Positions 38,974 through 50,961 of a stretch of 64,000 nt of DNA are shown here, piece by piece (position 1 is the first letter of the stretch; every line of letters begins with the position of its first letter). The stretch is from assembly GCF_033568475.1 (NCBI RefSeq), contig NC_133123.1:5022001-5086000 (forward strand), in the 5' to 3' direction. The position numbers were made by a program, and so were the translations under genes. The notes beneath the pieces were generated by a model that did not search any database, was not told where the DNA came from, and saw only the letters and a list, made by a program, of their open reading frames with translations. The stretch is from Henckelia pumila. Taxonomy: Eukaryota > Streptophyta > Magnoliopsida > Lamiales > Gesneriaceae.

Positions 38974-40374
38974 AGGTGAATTTTTTGTCTTCTTTTCATT
39001 TCCTTGTTTTTCAGTGTTTGTCAGCTTTGTATTCCTGTTATAATTTGTTGTCCTTCGCGAGTGTAATCTGAATCGAGCTGGATTTTCGGCTTAGAAATTT
39101 GAATTTTATGTTTCTCTTGTTGGTTTTGATTCAGAAATGTAGGGGTTACGAGGTGGATTGTTTCTGCTGAGCTTTTGGTTTTTATCCTTTTATTGTTTTG
39201 GAAACGGTGTTTGGATAAATCTGATGGGTCTATCTGATCTTTCTAGTGATCTAATTATTTTGCCAAGTCGCATGCATGATCCGCTGATGCATGCGTGGCA
39301 TTAATTGCTCTCAGATAGCGTAACTAAATGAATATGACTCAGTTTTCGGAACTTGCAGGTTTTTCTATTATGGCAATTTACGTTTTATACACACTTGGAA
39401 CTGGATCGTGCTCCTTCGAGTGGTGCGAACTAGGATTTGTTACAAATGATCCAATAAATGATGATTTATTCGCAGGAGTGCATAAACTCCTGACAGCACA
39501 TTTTAAGGTTAAGAAGGTATAGTTGCATGAGATTCTGACCATCTAAATCCTCTCTAATTTTTCATGCGAACCCAAGTAAAAGCATTCAAACTTGGGTGCC
39601 GTGAATGTGCGACTTGTTTTCCCTCATGCACGTGTATAATTTAGTTTTTTACTATATAAGATCATACTTAATATTAAAGAGTCATTCTCACCATAATTTG
39701 GCCCAAAATTTAAGAGAGATGGAGAGGAGGTCTATTTAAATATTGTTCTTGTGAATCATTGATCTACACATTCCCTTTTCAACGCTACAAGTGGGTTTGG
39801 TCCCTTGATTATGCACAGCGTGAGAGAATTCTTGTCCTTATTGCAATCATGCTATCCAGATATACCACATATATCTCCTTGGCTGCATTTTCCTTTATTG
39901 TCAGCTAAACAGTAATAGCTCCTCGATGTTCCATGGCAATTGTGCTTCATGATGTCTGGGAAAAAATATTTGATCTTTAAATTGTCCCCCAAATCATTTT
40001 TTTTTCTTGTACTAGAAATTTTTAGCTTCAGTTACTGGACTTGGTTCTGTATGCCAACATATTCTCTGTTCTGTTCTAAATTAGAAATTGTAAAATTTTG
40101 GGTTTGATATGCCAACCATGGAAAATAATCATAAATCAAATATATTAATGAGATACTTTTACATCATTCTTAGCATCCTTCATGCTGTCTCATGTCACAC
40201 TCTAATGATTTGTATATTCCAACGTTTCCATATACCTTTTTTTCGGTTTCACTGTATGATCACAATTTTTATCAAGTATTACTTCATGAAGTACTGCGTT
40301 TTAATTTTGCTGCAAAAACGCCTTTTGCAGTGAGAGAAGTTCATTTATTCCAAGAATTTATATCGAGGTTAAAA

Positions 40375-43300
40375 ATGGGTGATGTTGTAGGGGCAGAATC
40401 ACCGAAAACGTTGTTCTGCAAACAGTTTGAGGATTTGCATGATGACAGTTTTGAGGGATCCATGGATGAGTATAGGATTTTTAGAGAGGTTTTCTTTGCA
40501 TGCGACAGCAGTAGTAATAAGGGATTTGTTAATACCAATGCCGTTAATTATGACTGTCACTACATCAAACCAGCAGATGTGTCACTTTGCTCAAATAGTG
40601 GTAAGTCATCATTGACCAGTCAAGAAGATATTGTAAAAGAGGATTTCATGAGGAAACCTCTGACAGAATGTCTCTCAGAGGACCTCACATCATATATGCA
40701 AAGTAATCACAGGGTGAAGCTATCAGCTGGACATTTTCCAGATGAGAAACCTGATTTAGAAGACGTCTTGATGACAGCAGTTCCTTCGGGAGGAATTGTT
40801 TCAGGTTCTTCTATGCAAAATAATCACAAGGTGAAGTTATCAGTTGGACATTTGGCAGATGAGAAACATGATTTGGAAGACATCTTGATAGCAGCAGCTC
40901 CTCTGGGAGGAATTGTTTCGGGTTTGTCCCAACAGGGTTCTGTTTCCACTTATCGCACTTTAAGATATTGTTTAGTTGAATCATCTCAGCAAGGCGTTAC
41001 ATCTAGTTGCTATCAGCTGAGGCAAAATGTTAATCTGAAGAAAGAATGTGAAATTAAGGATATGGTTAACTGTGGCAATAGATTATCTACCTTAGATCAA
41101 AATGATAGGAAGGAAACCACGAGTAAAACTGTCGCTTCACCTATTTCTGAAGAGAGCCATGCAAGCAAGCTCCTGGTTATCCGTCCTTCTGTTTCTGTTG
41201 TTAACAAGTTGAAGACTCATCGACCATCTAAGCCAAAATGGAAAGACTCCTGCTTTTTGAGACTGGATGAAGAAGAGTTTGCAATGCCGACAGACATTAA
41301 AAACGACCCCCGTCCTCTTCTTCGGTATCACATCAATCGCTTGCTTAGGGCGGCAGGATGGGTGATTGGGAGGCGAAAAAGGAACAGTAAATACAATGGG
41401 GTTGGAGAATATGTTTACAAGTCTCCGGGGGGGAGACCATTTCGTGAATTTCACAGGGCTTGGTGCTTGTGTGGTGAGAGTTTGTTGGCAGATGCCTCTG
41501 ATTATATGCAGAGGAGTGATTGCATGCAGTGGACTGATATGACTGCGTTGTGGACAGACTTATCTGTTACCGTTAAAGAGATTGACGAGTCACCGAATCT
41601 TACAGAAACTACTTCTGCCATGGCTCATTTATGGTGTCTTCTGGATCCTTTTGCAAAAGTAGTGTTCATCGACAAGACAATTCGCTTGCTGAAAGAAGGA
41701 ATTACAATCAAAGCAAAAAGAAGTTTATTGATTTCACCAGATGTTGAGCCTGCTGCTAAATACCGAAAAATCTCGAGATTGGAGACAAGTGGTTGTAGTC
41801 CTTGTATCAGGCAAGATTTTGGAGATGATAACACTTGTAATCCGCCTGACATCCGTCTGTTTGATGTTCCAATTGAAAATGTACCTGAATTACTCGGAGG
41901 ACCTGAGACAGTTTTCCCCCTTGAAGATAGCATCACAAGTTCTCCAAGCTTTGACCTAGATAAACCTGAGGGAGTAGGTAGGTTTGGCCATATTAAAAAG
42001 GCTCGTAAGAAATCACGTAAGATATCTGAAATGAAACTGAGTGGAAATCATTTTGTTGTGAGAACCCGTTACCCTGAAGGTGAAATGAATGAAGCTATAT
42101 GTGGATCTAAGAAATCTAAAACATGTGGTCTAAATGATGACGATCTCTTAATTTCGGCCATTATAAAATCTAAAACACTGAGACCCACCAAGAAATGGTC
42201 CTCACGCAAACCCAAACGTTTGAGAAAGCGCAAGACTCCCAAAGGCAGCTGCAGGTTGCTTCCAAGGAACCTTAACAAGGGTTCAAAGCTTACCGTGGAA
42301 GGAAAATGGTCCGCTTTTGAATCAAGAACAGTGTTATCTTGGTTAATTCACCTTCGTGTTGTTTCTCCAAATGAAATAATTCAGTACCGGAATCTGAAAA
42401 ATGACACCATAATAAAAGATGGTTTAATCAGTAGGAATGGTATTATATGCAGGTGCTGCGATAAGTTTCTTTCCATCTCTGAGTTCAAGAGTCATGCTGG
42501 TTTCAAGTTAAATTGTCCTTGTGTGAATCTTTTTATGGAGTCGGGTAAGCCGTTAACCTTATGCCATCTTGAGGCCTGGTCACTTGAGTACAAGTCAAGA
42601 CAAAGGACTCCTCAAACTGGTCAAGTTGATGAAGTGGATCAAAATGATGATAGTTGTGGTCGTTGCGGCGATGTCGGTGAATTGATATGTTGTGATAACT
42701 GTCCCTCTGCATTTCATCAGACATGCTTGTTTGAACAGGTTTGTCTTTGATGAAAGCCATCTATTTTTCCCCTTTTGTGAAGAATCAACTATCTATGGAT
42801 ATTTTAACAACCAAAATTTTTGAGTAATGCGATTATGCCAGTGTATCACTTTCCAGGACTTGAGTGTGGATTCTTTCATAATTGCGTGAATTCGTGGTAG
42901 AGAGCAGTTTGTTTTTCCTGATTAAACTCTAGTTGTGTTTTTCTGTCTTGTGTCAAGACCAGCTGTAGATTATGAGCTTTGTTGTGAACTTAAATTACCA
43001 CTTCATTGGTGGGCAAACCAAGCACTGTCCTTAAATCTTGGCCATATTCTCATGCATATTACCAATCAATTATTCTGCTTGCTGTAGTTTGTTTACGTGC
43101 GTGGCTGCAATGTCTCAAATGTCTAATTATGCTCCATGTTAAGTTGATTTAATATACTGGACTCTGAAATGGCAATTGGTTACTGATGCAGCCTGATATA
43201 GCATGTTATACAGGTTTATGTGGATATGTTGAGTTGAATGGATTTCAAAGAAATATGTCTGGCTTCTAATTTAAAGACAAACATTTTTTTTTGTTGAGAG

Positions 43301-46300
43301 AGTGTTGAGATTATAAGCGACTGACTTCATTGAGACGTGTCCATGTAAAGACATGGCGCCTCCATTAGTTAACTTCTGCTGGAGGCATTTCGTTGAATTG
43401 TAATTTTTATTATGTAGCATATTGAATACTGGTAATTTAGTTCATACCTCGTGGCTCTTCTCTATTTTTCTCTTTATATTTGCAATTATGTGCAATTTTT
43501 GCTTTTGTTTTGTATCTACCAAAATATGTTGAAAAGAAATAGAAGTTTCATATCATTTGTGTCAGAAACCATTACAACCTCCTATTGGTGGGAAGACAAG
43601 AACAAAAGAAAAAAAATTAAGTTAGCAATTTTATTATGATCCTAGAGAAAGTTGTTCGCATCGTCATCACATTTTTGTGGCTCCAAATCGCTGTATTTCG
43701 TGCAACTTTTTATGAGTTTAGAAAATTTGAGAGGAGAATGTAGTATTTTGAAAAAAAAATATGGTATTTGGAGAATAATTTTAAAGTTGAAATGTAATAA
43801 AGTAAATTTGTGTAAATGATTGAATGAAGAATATGAAATAAATGAGGTTTGTTTTGAAAATTTTAATAAGAAATGTGTGTGGGTGCATTATATTTTAATT
43901 GTGAATGTTTGGTATGAAGTGGTAGATGATGATTTGACTGAATGGTTGAATAGAAATGGAGCTGAATTTTTAAAATTCTTCGTCAAATTTTTTTTAGTTG
44001 TCTTTGAAATTTAGTTTTGAGGTGCTTCTGATGTAAAAATGTTTCTAGTTTAATATAAGTCTTTCTTCTGGTTGTCAGCAGTTAGGCTTTTGCTGTTGTA
44101 TGCAAAACTATTCTTCCAACATAAAAAATCTGCAGTATATATGATCTTGATAGGAGAACATTTTCTGACCTGGAATGAATTTGCATGATCTTATATTGGC
44201 ACCAAAATGGGACATTGATCGGATTCCCTTTGGTTTTTGGCTTGGTCACTGGTGTACATATTTATGGACTCAGTTCCCAAACATGCGGTGAATTTGGGTT
44301 TTTCTCGCAAATGCAATGTTGGCCGTTTTGCTGGTCAAAGTAACATGATTCATCTTGGCATACGTCTGCAATAGAATGATTTACACATACATCTGCAAAC
44401 TATCTGCTACTTTTTTCTTCGTGTGATAACTCATCAACTTGTGGGGTTTCTACCATTCCGGAACCTTTTCAAAGATTCAAAAACCTGAAACTGAGTGGAG
44501 TGGTATTCACGTGTCTGTTTCCTAATAAGGAGCAAGCATGTCCAGAATCTGTTGGCTTCTGGCTTCTGTCTTCTGTAAGCAGGCGACCAATGACCTGAGG
44601 GATACCTTTGGCTCCTGATTTTGTACTCTGATTGACTGTATGAAGATAAACTCATGTGCGAATGATCTCTTTTTTTCAGGAGCTGCCTGAAGGAAGCTGG
44701 TATTGTCCACAATGTCGTTGCCAAATTTGTGGTGATGCAGTTAGTGATAAAGAACCTTCAAAATTGCACAGGGCTCTGAAATGCTCCCAGTGTGAGCATA
44801 AATGTAATGACCATCTGGATTGTTAAATATTTTTGTTACATAATATGTTCTGCAATGAAGATCTTGATATTTGATCATCTTAGTACTCTTTTGAACTTTC
44901 ATGGAAGAGATGCATAAAATTAATTTGCTTCAGCTTGTCGTGTTGATTCTAGCTTGTTAGCATTCTTCTTCTGCTGCTCTCTCATGTAAACCCCAGGTTT
45001 CATTTTTGGCCAGTTAACGTATAGTCTAATCATTTAATGCCCACGAACAGATCATGAAACATGCATGGATGGGAAGGGCAAGGAAATTGGATTGGACTCA
45101 GATACCTGGTTTTGTAGGGAAAGCTGTAGCAAGGTATATGGTATACTTCTTATAATCATAATCTGATTATGATTTAGTACATACGTAACATGTATTGCAC
45201 CCACTTATCCACATTTTTTATTAGGTCTTTTGCTTCTTGGTTGCCCAAATGCAATGATACTAATAAGTGCACATAATCAGTATTGAATTCGAGTTATCCC
45301 CGGATGAGCTATTATTCAATTACTAGGATGTTAAATAGCTTAAGTGAGACAAAATTATTAAGTTGAAAAATGGTGTTTTGCTAACTAAATTGAGTAAATT
45401 GAAACTAATATTTATAAATTAGAGAGAAAACAAGAACTTGAATGATCAAGAATTTCATATAAAAAACAATTAAGCACATGCCTGTACCTAATATGCAAGG
45501 CTTGCCACATATTCAAAATAATCAAACCTCGGGCTCGGGATATTGCTCAATTTACAACAAAATTTCTTAAATCATTTATTAGTTTGTTAGAATTAGCTTC
45601 TGTATTTTTTTTAGACAATTAATAAGACCTATAGTAAAATTTAACTAGTTAAAAATGCTTCAGCAAAATATGAAATATCAATTGTCTTTTAAGCTACACA
45701 TACAAAAATAAAATACAAATACAAATAAATTCTTTATCTAGTCAATTTTTTTTAGTGTTATTTGATTTTTTAAAGATATTTTTAATCAATTCCATTCAGT
45801 TCCAAGATTTACTTAATAAGTAATGAGTTAGCTTATCCCCATGTGTAGTGTTATTAAAACCGGACCGGACCGGCCGGTTCGACCGGGAACCGGTCGTCGG
45901 TCCGGTCCGGAACTTCACCAGGAACCGGAAAACCGGTCCAACCAGTCAGAACCGGTCAAAACCGGTCAAGAACCGGTTGGACCGGTCAATAACCGGAAAA
46001 CCGGTTGAACCGATTGAATCGGTTTTTCGAATTTTTTTTATTTTTTTTTTTAAATTTGAATTTTTTATTTTAAAAAATTTTAAATTTAATATTTTTATAT
46101 ATATATACATGATTATTTGGAATTTGTACTTCATTAAAAAATTATTTTAATAATTATTGATTTTTTAAAAAATTAAATAATTAATTATTTAAATAATTTA
46201 GAACTATAATTGACATTTTGAATATATTACATATTTATTTAGCTTTCAAACTATGACAAATATATATATTTTTTGTCTATATATATATATTTTTGAGTTT

Positions 46301-49300
46301 TTAAAATTCAAAATATATTATTTATTAGATTATATTATATAAACGGTTTTCCGGTTCGACCGTCCGGTTAAAACAGTCTGACCGGTTGGATCATTTTTTT
46401 AAAATAGACCGGTTCGATCACCGGTCCGGTTATGAAAACACTGCCCATGTGATATAAAATCAATATATTTTGGGGGTGGGGGAGGCTAGAACCCTCCACC
46501 TCTCTCTTAAATAGAAGAGGCCATGCCATCAAGCCAAGAGGCTTTTGGGAAACAAATTATGATATTTGATTAAATATAAACACGTGTTCATAAAATAAGG
46601 TAGTTTGGCCCTAACGCTACCTTTGTCAAATAGAATTTACTCTATAAATTTGAGATAAATAAATGAATAACTATTTTGAAACATCACAATCAATTCAGAA
46701 AACTAAAATATAAGAATCTCAGTTTTTGAATGCTTACTATCCCTGAAAATCCTTGCTGCGGATTGTTTCTTCAACGCTGAAAATGGACAGAACCCGTTAT
46801 GTTAAAGTAGTCAAATTTAGAAATCAAATTTGAAATCATAGTAAATGGGCAGCTACCTTAATGTCAAATTCAATGTACTTTCTCCGGTGAGCTCCCTTTG
46901 ATGCCAAATTCAATGCACTTTCTCTATCAGTTTGATGCCTTCCCTGATTCTTCCTTGAAGTTCCATTTGAGAAAGAAGCTTCGACGCTTTGTTTTGGAAC
47001 TTGTGCTGGTAATTGCTCGCAAAATAAGTTTTGATGATCAATGCAGGTCTACTCAGGTCTTCAGTTCCGCATTGGGTTGATGAACCTTCTCTCTGATGGA
47101 TTCTCTTGGAGTCTTCTGCGGTGCATTCCTGGTGATATGAAAGATCATTCTGCACAGCATCTTGTTTCTATGAAGGCCGAATGCAATTCAAAGTTGGCTG
47201 TTGCTATCACCATTTTAGAGGAATGCTTTCTTCCAATGGTGGATGCAAAAACAGGCATAGACATGATACCTCAAGTAATATACAATTGGGGGTAAATATT
47301 AATATTGAGCAAGCGCTTATTCGCTGCTATTGAGCCAAACTATGGTTTTACTTTTTCTCCCTCTCGTATCACCTGCCTAGAAACCTAATTTTTCTTGTAT
47401 ATGGATCTTAGGGCAAGTATGATACTGATGTTTTTTAAAAAAGATCTTACTCGGTAAAATCAGATTGTCTTTTCCTTCGCATCTCAGTGCATTCAGCTAG
47501 CAGCATTCCTTTTGCTTTTCGTTCAGATGCATGGGCATGTTCACTTCGAAAATATTGCTTTGTGCTTGGTAAATAAATAATGTGCCTGCCTTGCTACCTG
47601 TGAACCCAAGAGTTGATGTAGTATGAATTTTTCACTGAGATATTTTGTTGTTCTATCATTCTATTCATGGCATAACCACCAATCATTTTTTAATACGCTA
47701 TATAAATGTAGGATGTGATACTTGTAGCCTTGAACTAAAACTTTTTCCAGACTTTTATTATTCCAAACACACTGAACTATTACTCGTCTTCTGGATGATA
47801 CTGAGACCAACCCGTGACTTTCCTAAACGATTTATGTCTGCATCCCTCCAGTTTTCCTTGTCATATACCTGAGAATTGTTGGAAATAATGTCACTGAAAG
47901 TTATGATCATTTTCTTCTTTCAGATCACAATTTGCACGTTTGAACTATGGTGGCTTTTATACTGTAATCTTGGAGAAAGATGATGTTGTCCTGTCTGTAG
48001 CATCCATCAGGTAAAATTTTTATGATGGCAACTTGATTTTTGACAACATGGCCTCTGAAAACCTGTGATGATGAGCATAAATCGAAACGATTCCAAACCT
48101 AATTTAGTTGTAGATAAAAAAAAAAATTTAGTGAATTGATTGAAATTGATTTGATATTGTTGGAAATCTAACTCAATCCTGAACATCAGCCAACTAACGT
48201 GACAGATTTTTTGACATTAGGGGTGGGGTTTTCAGGTTTTGTACCCAAGACCTCTCCCATTTATGGGAGTCACGCATGCCACTAACGTGACAGATTTAAT
48301 TCCTCATGTTTGTTGGTTCTTTAGGTTTTCCCCAATAGCAAGTCTTCAGAATTGTCTACCTTCATGCATTTGTTGCAAAGTAAAATATTTTATGCTACGA
48401 CTTTCACGGCAATTCTTATTTTAATACAAGTTTTTGACCTGACTTAGAATCCATGGAGTGAAAGTTGCAGAGTTGCCTCTAGTTGCGACCTGTAACAAAC
48501 ATCGTCGCCAAGGAATGTGTCGCCGCCTTATCAGGTCTATTGAAGAGGTGATTTATCAATATTTCACGTTATGTTACAAATTGCAATTATGATTTATAGG
48601 TGTGTGTCACATGACCCAAAATATTATTCTCATGGTTATGTTTTTTCTCACAGTGTTTCATGAAAATGTATTCGACACTTTTTTCTAATGCTATATGATA
48701 GTAATCTGTACTGACTTGCCATGTGAGTACATATGTATGTATGGTCGAGGAAGCAAAGTTTGAATCTGTTTCTTTACTTAGTAAGCTTTACAAGTATAAT
48801 TAATTTGAATACATTCTACTTTTTTTATAGTACGTTTTTTTAATAATTTTTGTTTTATTGTTGATTATTTTACCCTATTGCTTCGATGTAATTAGTTCTT
48901 TAATTGTGGATTTAGATGCTGAAATCTTTGAAAGTTGAGATGCTTGTTGTATCTGCAATTCCCACTTTAGTGGACACGTGGACAGTTGGGTTTGGTTTCC
49001 AACCTTTGGAAGAGAATGAGAAAAGAAGTCTTAGTGAAATTAACATGATGGTTTTTCCTGGAGCTGTATGGCTGAAGAAGCCTTTGTATGAGAACCATGG
49101 GTTGAACGAAAAAAATGGTGAGTTTCTTTTGGTTCATTGTGTGGAAATGTTGTCTTTTAGTGCAGGAAAGGGGAAGGGGGCTGGCTGCAAATTGTCCCCG
49201 CTCCTTCTCAAATTTGCCTGCGAACTTGCGTATATATATTTTACATGCACAAAAATATAACTTCACACTCCCCTAATGTTGTGTGTACCCACAGTGTGAC

Positions 49301-50060
49301 ATATTTGGCTACTCTACTGGTTCATTCTGTTTTTTCTTGAAGTATACACAGTCCCATTCATCCCTTAAATGTATGAAACAATCTTCTTTCTGAATTAGGG
49401 CCGAAAGATGCATCAACTTCGGATTCAACTGTACTAGGAGATTTTGAAGGAGATGGACTTACCCCAGAGCATGATCATCTTTCTGATGGTAGCTTGTATG
49501 TTCCTGAAACCAATATAGAAACAGGAATCTGCAATGGTGAGCTAGCGGACATGCATTCTACCAAAGTGCTAAGTGATGGGATACTTCAAAAGTATCCCAC
49601 TAAGCTCTCATTCGATGAACAAGAACCTGCAATTCCAGATTGTAATTCATTCGCACAAGAAAACACTGCCAAGTACGGCGATCCTGAGAACATGGGATCT
49701 GCTGAAGAGATCGAGTCTTATGTGTTTCTAAATCAAGCGTTAAAACTAGATGAACAAGAGAGTGGACAACTATATAATTTCGACTTATCTGTTGAAGAAG
49801 CAAATTCCACGACAAAAACTCCATTCCACATGGTGCTATCTAATGAAGAACATCATTTTGGCCTTCTGCAAAACGGATGCTCCAAAGATTTTGCCGATGT
49901 GCAGGATTGTGGCTTTTTTCGGGACCAAGTTTTTAATCCTTCCTCTGATCAACCAGTTTCCCCGTCACAGGGTAGCCAAGTTAAAGTGATTTTCCATGCA
50001 GAGCATCCTGAAAGACAGAAACAGTTCGCCGTCCCCGTGGAGAACAATGCATTGTTATAA
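40375..50060 (+). CDS. IDM1: IDM1/ROS4-like histone acetyltransferase (MBD-PHD-GNAT)
   Basis: Nuclear protein; the Arabidopsis relative binds methylated DNA and acetylates histone H3 so that ROS1-type demethylases can act. Eight coding exons: 40375-42738, 44680-44803, 45051-45133, 47047-47291, 47924-48010, 48448-48547, 48916-49117 and 49399-50060. They total 3,867 nt, giving 1,288 residues. In order: an N-terminal FEDLHDDSFEGSMDEYRIFR signature; a 39-residue tandem duplication at 107-184; an MBD-like segment (LLRAAGWVIGRRKRN, YVYKSPGGRPFREFHRAW) near 325-365; basic stretches; a TDBD-like region near 640-740; a PHD finger from about 760 (CGRCGDVGELICCDNCPSAF) continuing as CPQCRCQICGD and a second Cys/His cluster; and a GNAT domain with the acetyl-CoA loop HRRQGMCRRLI and VDTWTVGFGF. 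The start is the first ATG after a leader intron, matching the family N-terminus. Introns carry transposons. Confidence 0.92.
40695..40928 (+). repeat. 117-bp in-frame tandem duplication in IDM1-like exon 1
   Basis: Units 40,695-40,811 and 40,812-40,928 are diverged copies that keep the frame. The protein units start YMQSNHRVKLSAGHF and SMQNNHKVKLSVGHL, and both contain DEK-DLED and GGIVSG. It adds 39 residues to the acidic N-terminal region. Confidence 0.88.
42739..44679 (+). other. Large intron 1 of the IDM1-like CDS
   Basis: This 1.9 kb intron splits the PHD finger between FEQ and ELPEGSWYC. It is AT-rich. A stretch near 43,640-44,020 has transposon-like low complexity, but no termini or target duplication could be confirmed, and the 64-codon frame in it is not a gene. 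Confidence 0.6.
45838..46451. mobile_element. hAT-type MITE made of ACCGGTT-like repeats
   Basis: Element 45,846-46,443 is flanked by an exact 8-bp duplication, CCCATGTG, at 45,838-45,845 and 46,444-46,451. Ends are inverted (TAGTGTTATTAAAACCGGAC at the left, complement of GTCCGGTTATGAAAACACTG at the right). The outer 170 and 110 bp are dense in CCGG, ACCGGT and ACCGGTT; the core is AT-rich and non-coding. An 8-bp target and TAGTG/CAGTG termini point to the hAT superfamily. It sits in the intron between IDM1-like exons 3 and 4. Confidence 0.88.
46470..46556 (-). mobile_element. Possible tRNA-derived SINE remnant
   Basis: On the minus strand the stretch reads CTTGGCTTGATGGCATGGCC, then GAGAGAGGTGGAGGGTTCTA and GCCTCCCCC. 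This resembles A-box and B-box (GGTTCNANNC) spacing of plant tRNA-derived SINEs. It adjoins the right side of the hAT-type MITE. No tail or target duplication was found. Confidence 0.35.
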
Positions 50061-50961
50061 CAGAATAGAAGATTAAATTTATTGACATCTCGTCTGAAAC
50101 CAGAATGGTTTCCTGTTCGCTGTGCAGTTTCTCGACATCCTGTTTCAAGTGAGCAGTTTGTTTCTGCTCAGCTCGACCCGCCAGAAGACAAGTGCAAATA
50201 TGCAACTATGAAGAATAGTATTTATTACCTCGTTGTTGCCACTAGAGAATTCTCTATGTAATATATAACTGTGTACCTATTGGATGAAATCCCAGTTAGA
50301 GTGCAAATGAACAGATGGATTCTCTTATTTATCTTTCTGCTGTCAATTTATTTTTCATTTTCCTGCTGTTCAGGTTCTATCCAATATCCAGTATCCGATA
50401 AATTATATTTGAGTAACTGAACTTAGATTAGAAGAGACATAAAATATTTGATAAAAAAAATTTCAATAAATAGTACGTTTAAATTATATTTAAGATTGTA
50501 TGATATGTACTCAAAGTACTCTCGATACTTATTTCTATATCGCGAATTGTTTTCAAATCCTCTTCCTTTCGATCACATTATTTGTTTATTTGTTTCTCTA
50601 ACGTTTCGACACTTTTCATTCGATTGAATAACGTATTCTATTCAAATATTCGAAAATTTTAATCGCATGTGATTTGATAACGTATTTTATTCAAATATTC
50701 GAAAATTTTAATCACAAAATAAGATGTAATTATTCAATTATCAAATATTTAAAATGAGCTCTACATGATATTGATTAGCTCTATAAATAAGGTACGATGT
50801 GCTAATGTTAGTTGAGGAGAGACCAAAACAGGTGGGAGTGTGCTGGACAAACAACCTACGACAGCTACAAACCACCACGCACTCTTGTCTCAGTTTGGCC
50901 ATTTTTCAAACATCCTGTGATTCGGGTCCGTTCCCTGATTATACACAACATTGTCTGAATT
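50061..50961. promoter_or_regulatory. IDM1-like 3' region and HPGT promoter
   Basis: The first few hundred bases are probable IDM1-like 3' untranslated sequence. A two-copy 49-bp tandem repeat lies at 50,630-50,716 (core ATTCAAATATTCGAAAATTT). A good TATA box, TATAAATAA, is at 50,782-50,790, about 170 bases upstream of the HPGT start codon. Confidence 0.7.

Noticed and set aside
39328-39522. 64-codon frame in the IDM1-like leader intron
   Set aside because: It lies inside the predicted leader intron and has no recognisable domain; chance frame or worn repeat.
40192-40374. In-frame extension of the IDM1-like protein to an upstream ATG
   Set aside because: The added residues are encoded by AT-rich intron sequence ending in a good acceptor (TTTTGCAG at 40,323-40,330), and the family N-terminus starts at 40,375.
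43640-44020. Possible transposon in IDM1-like intron 1
   Set aside because: Low-complexity composition only; no inverted termini or target duplication found.
48215-48275. Second SINE remnant in an IDM1-like intron
   Set aside because: A minus-strand GGTCTTGGGTACAAAAC stretch resembles a B-box region, but no A-box or ends could be supported.
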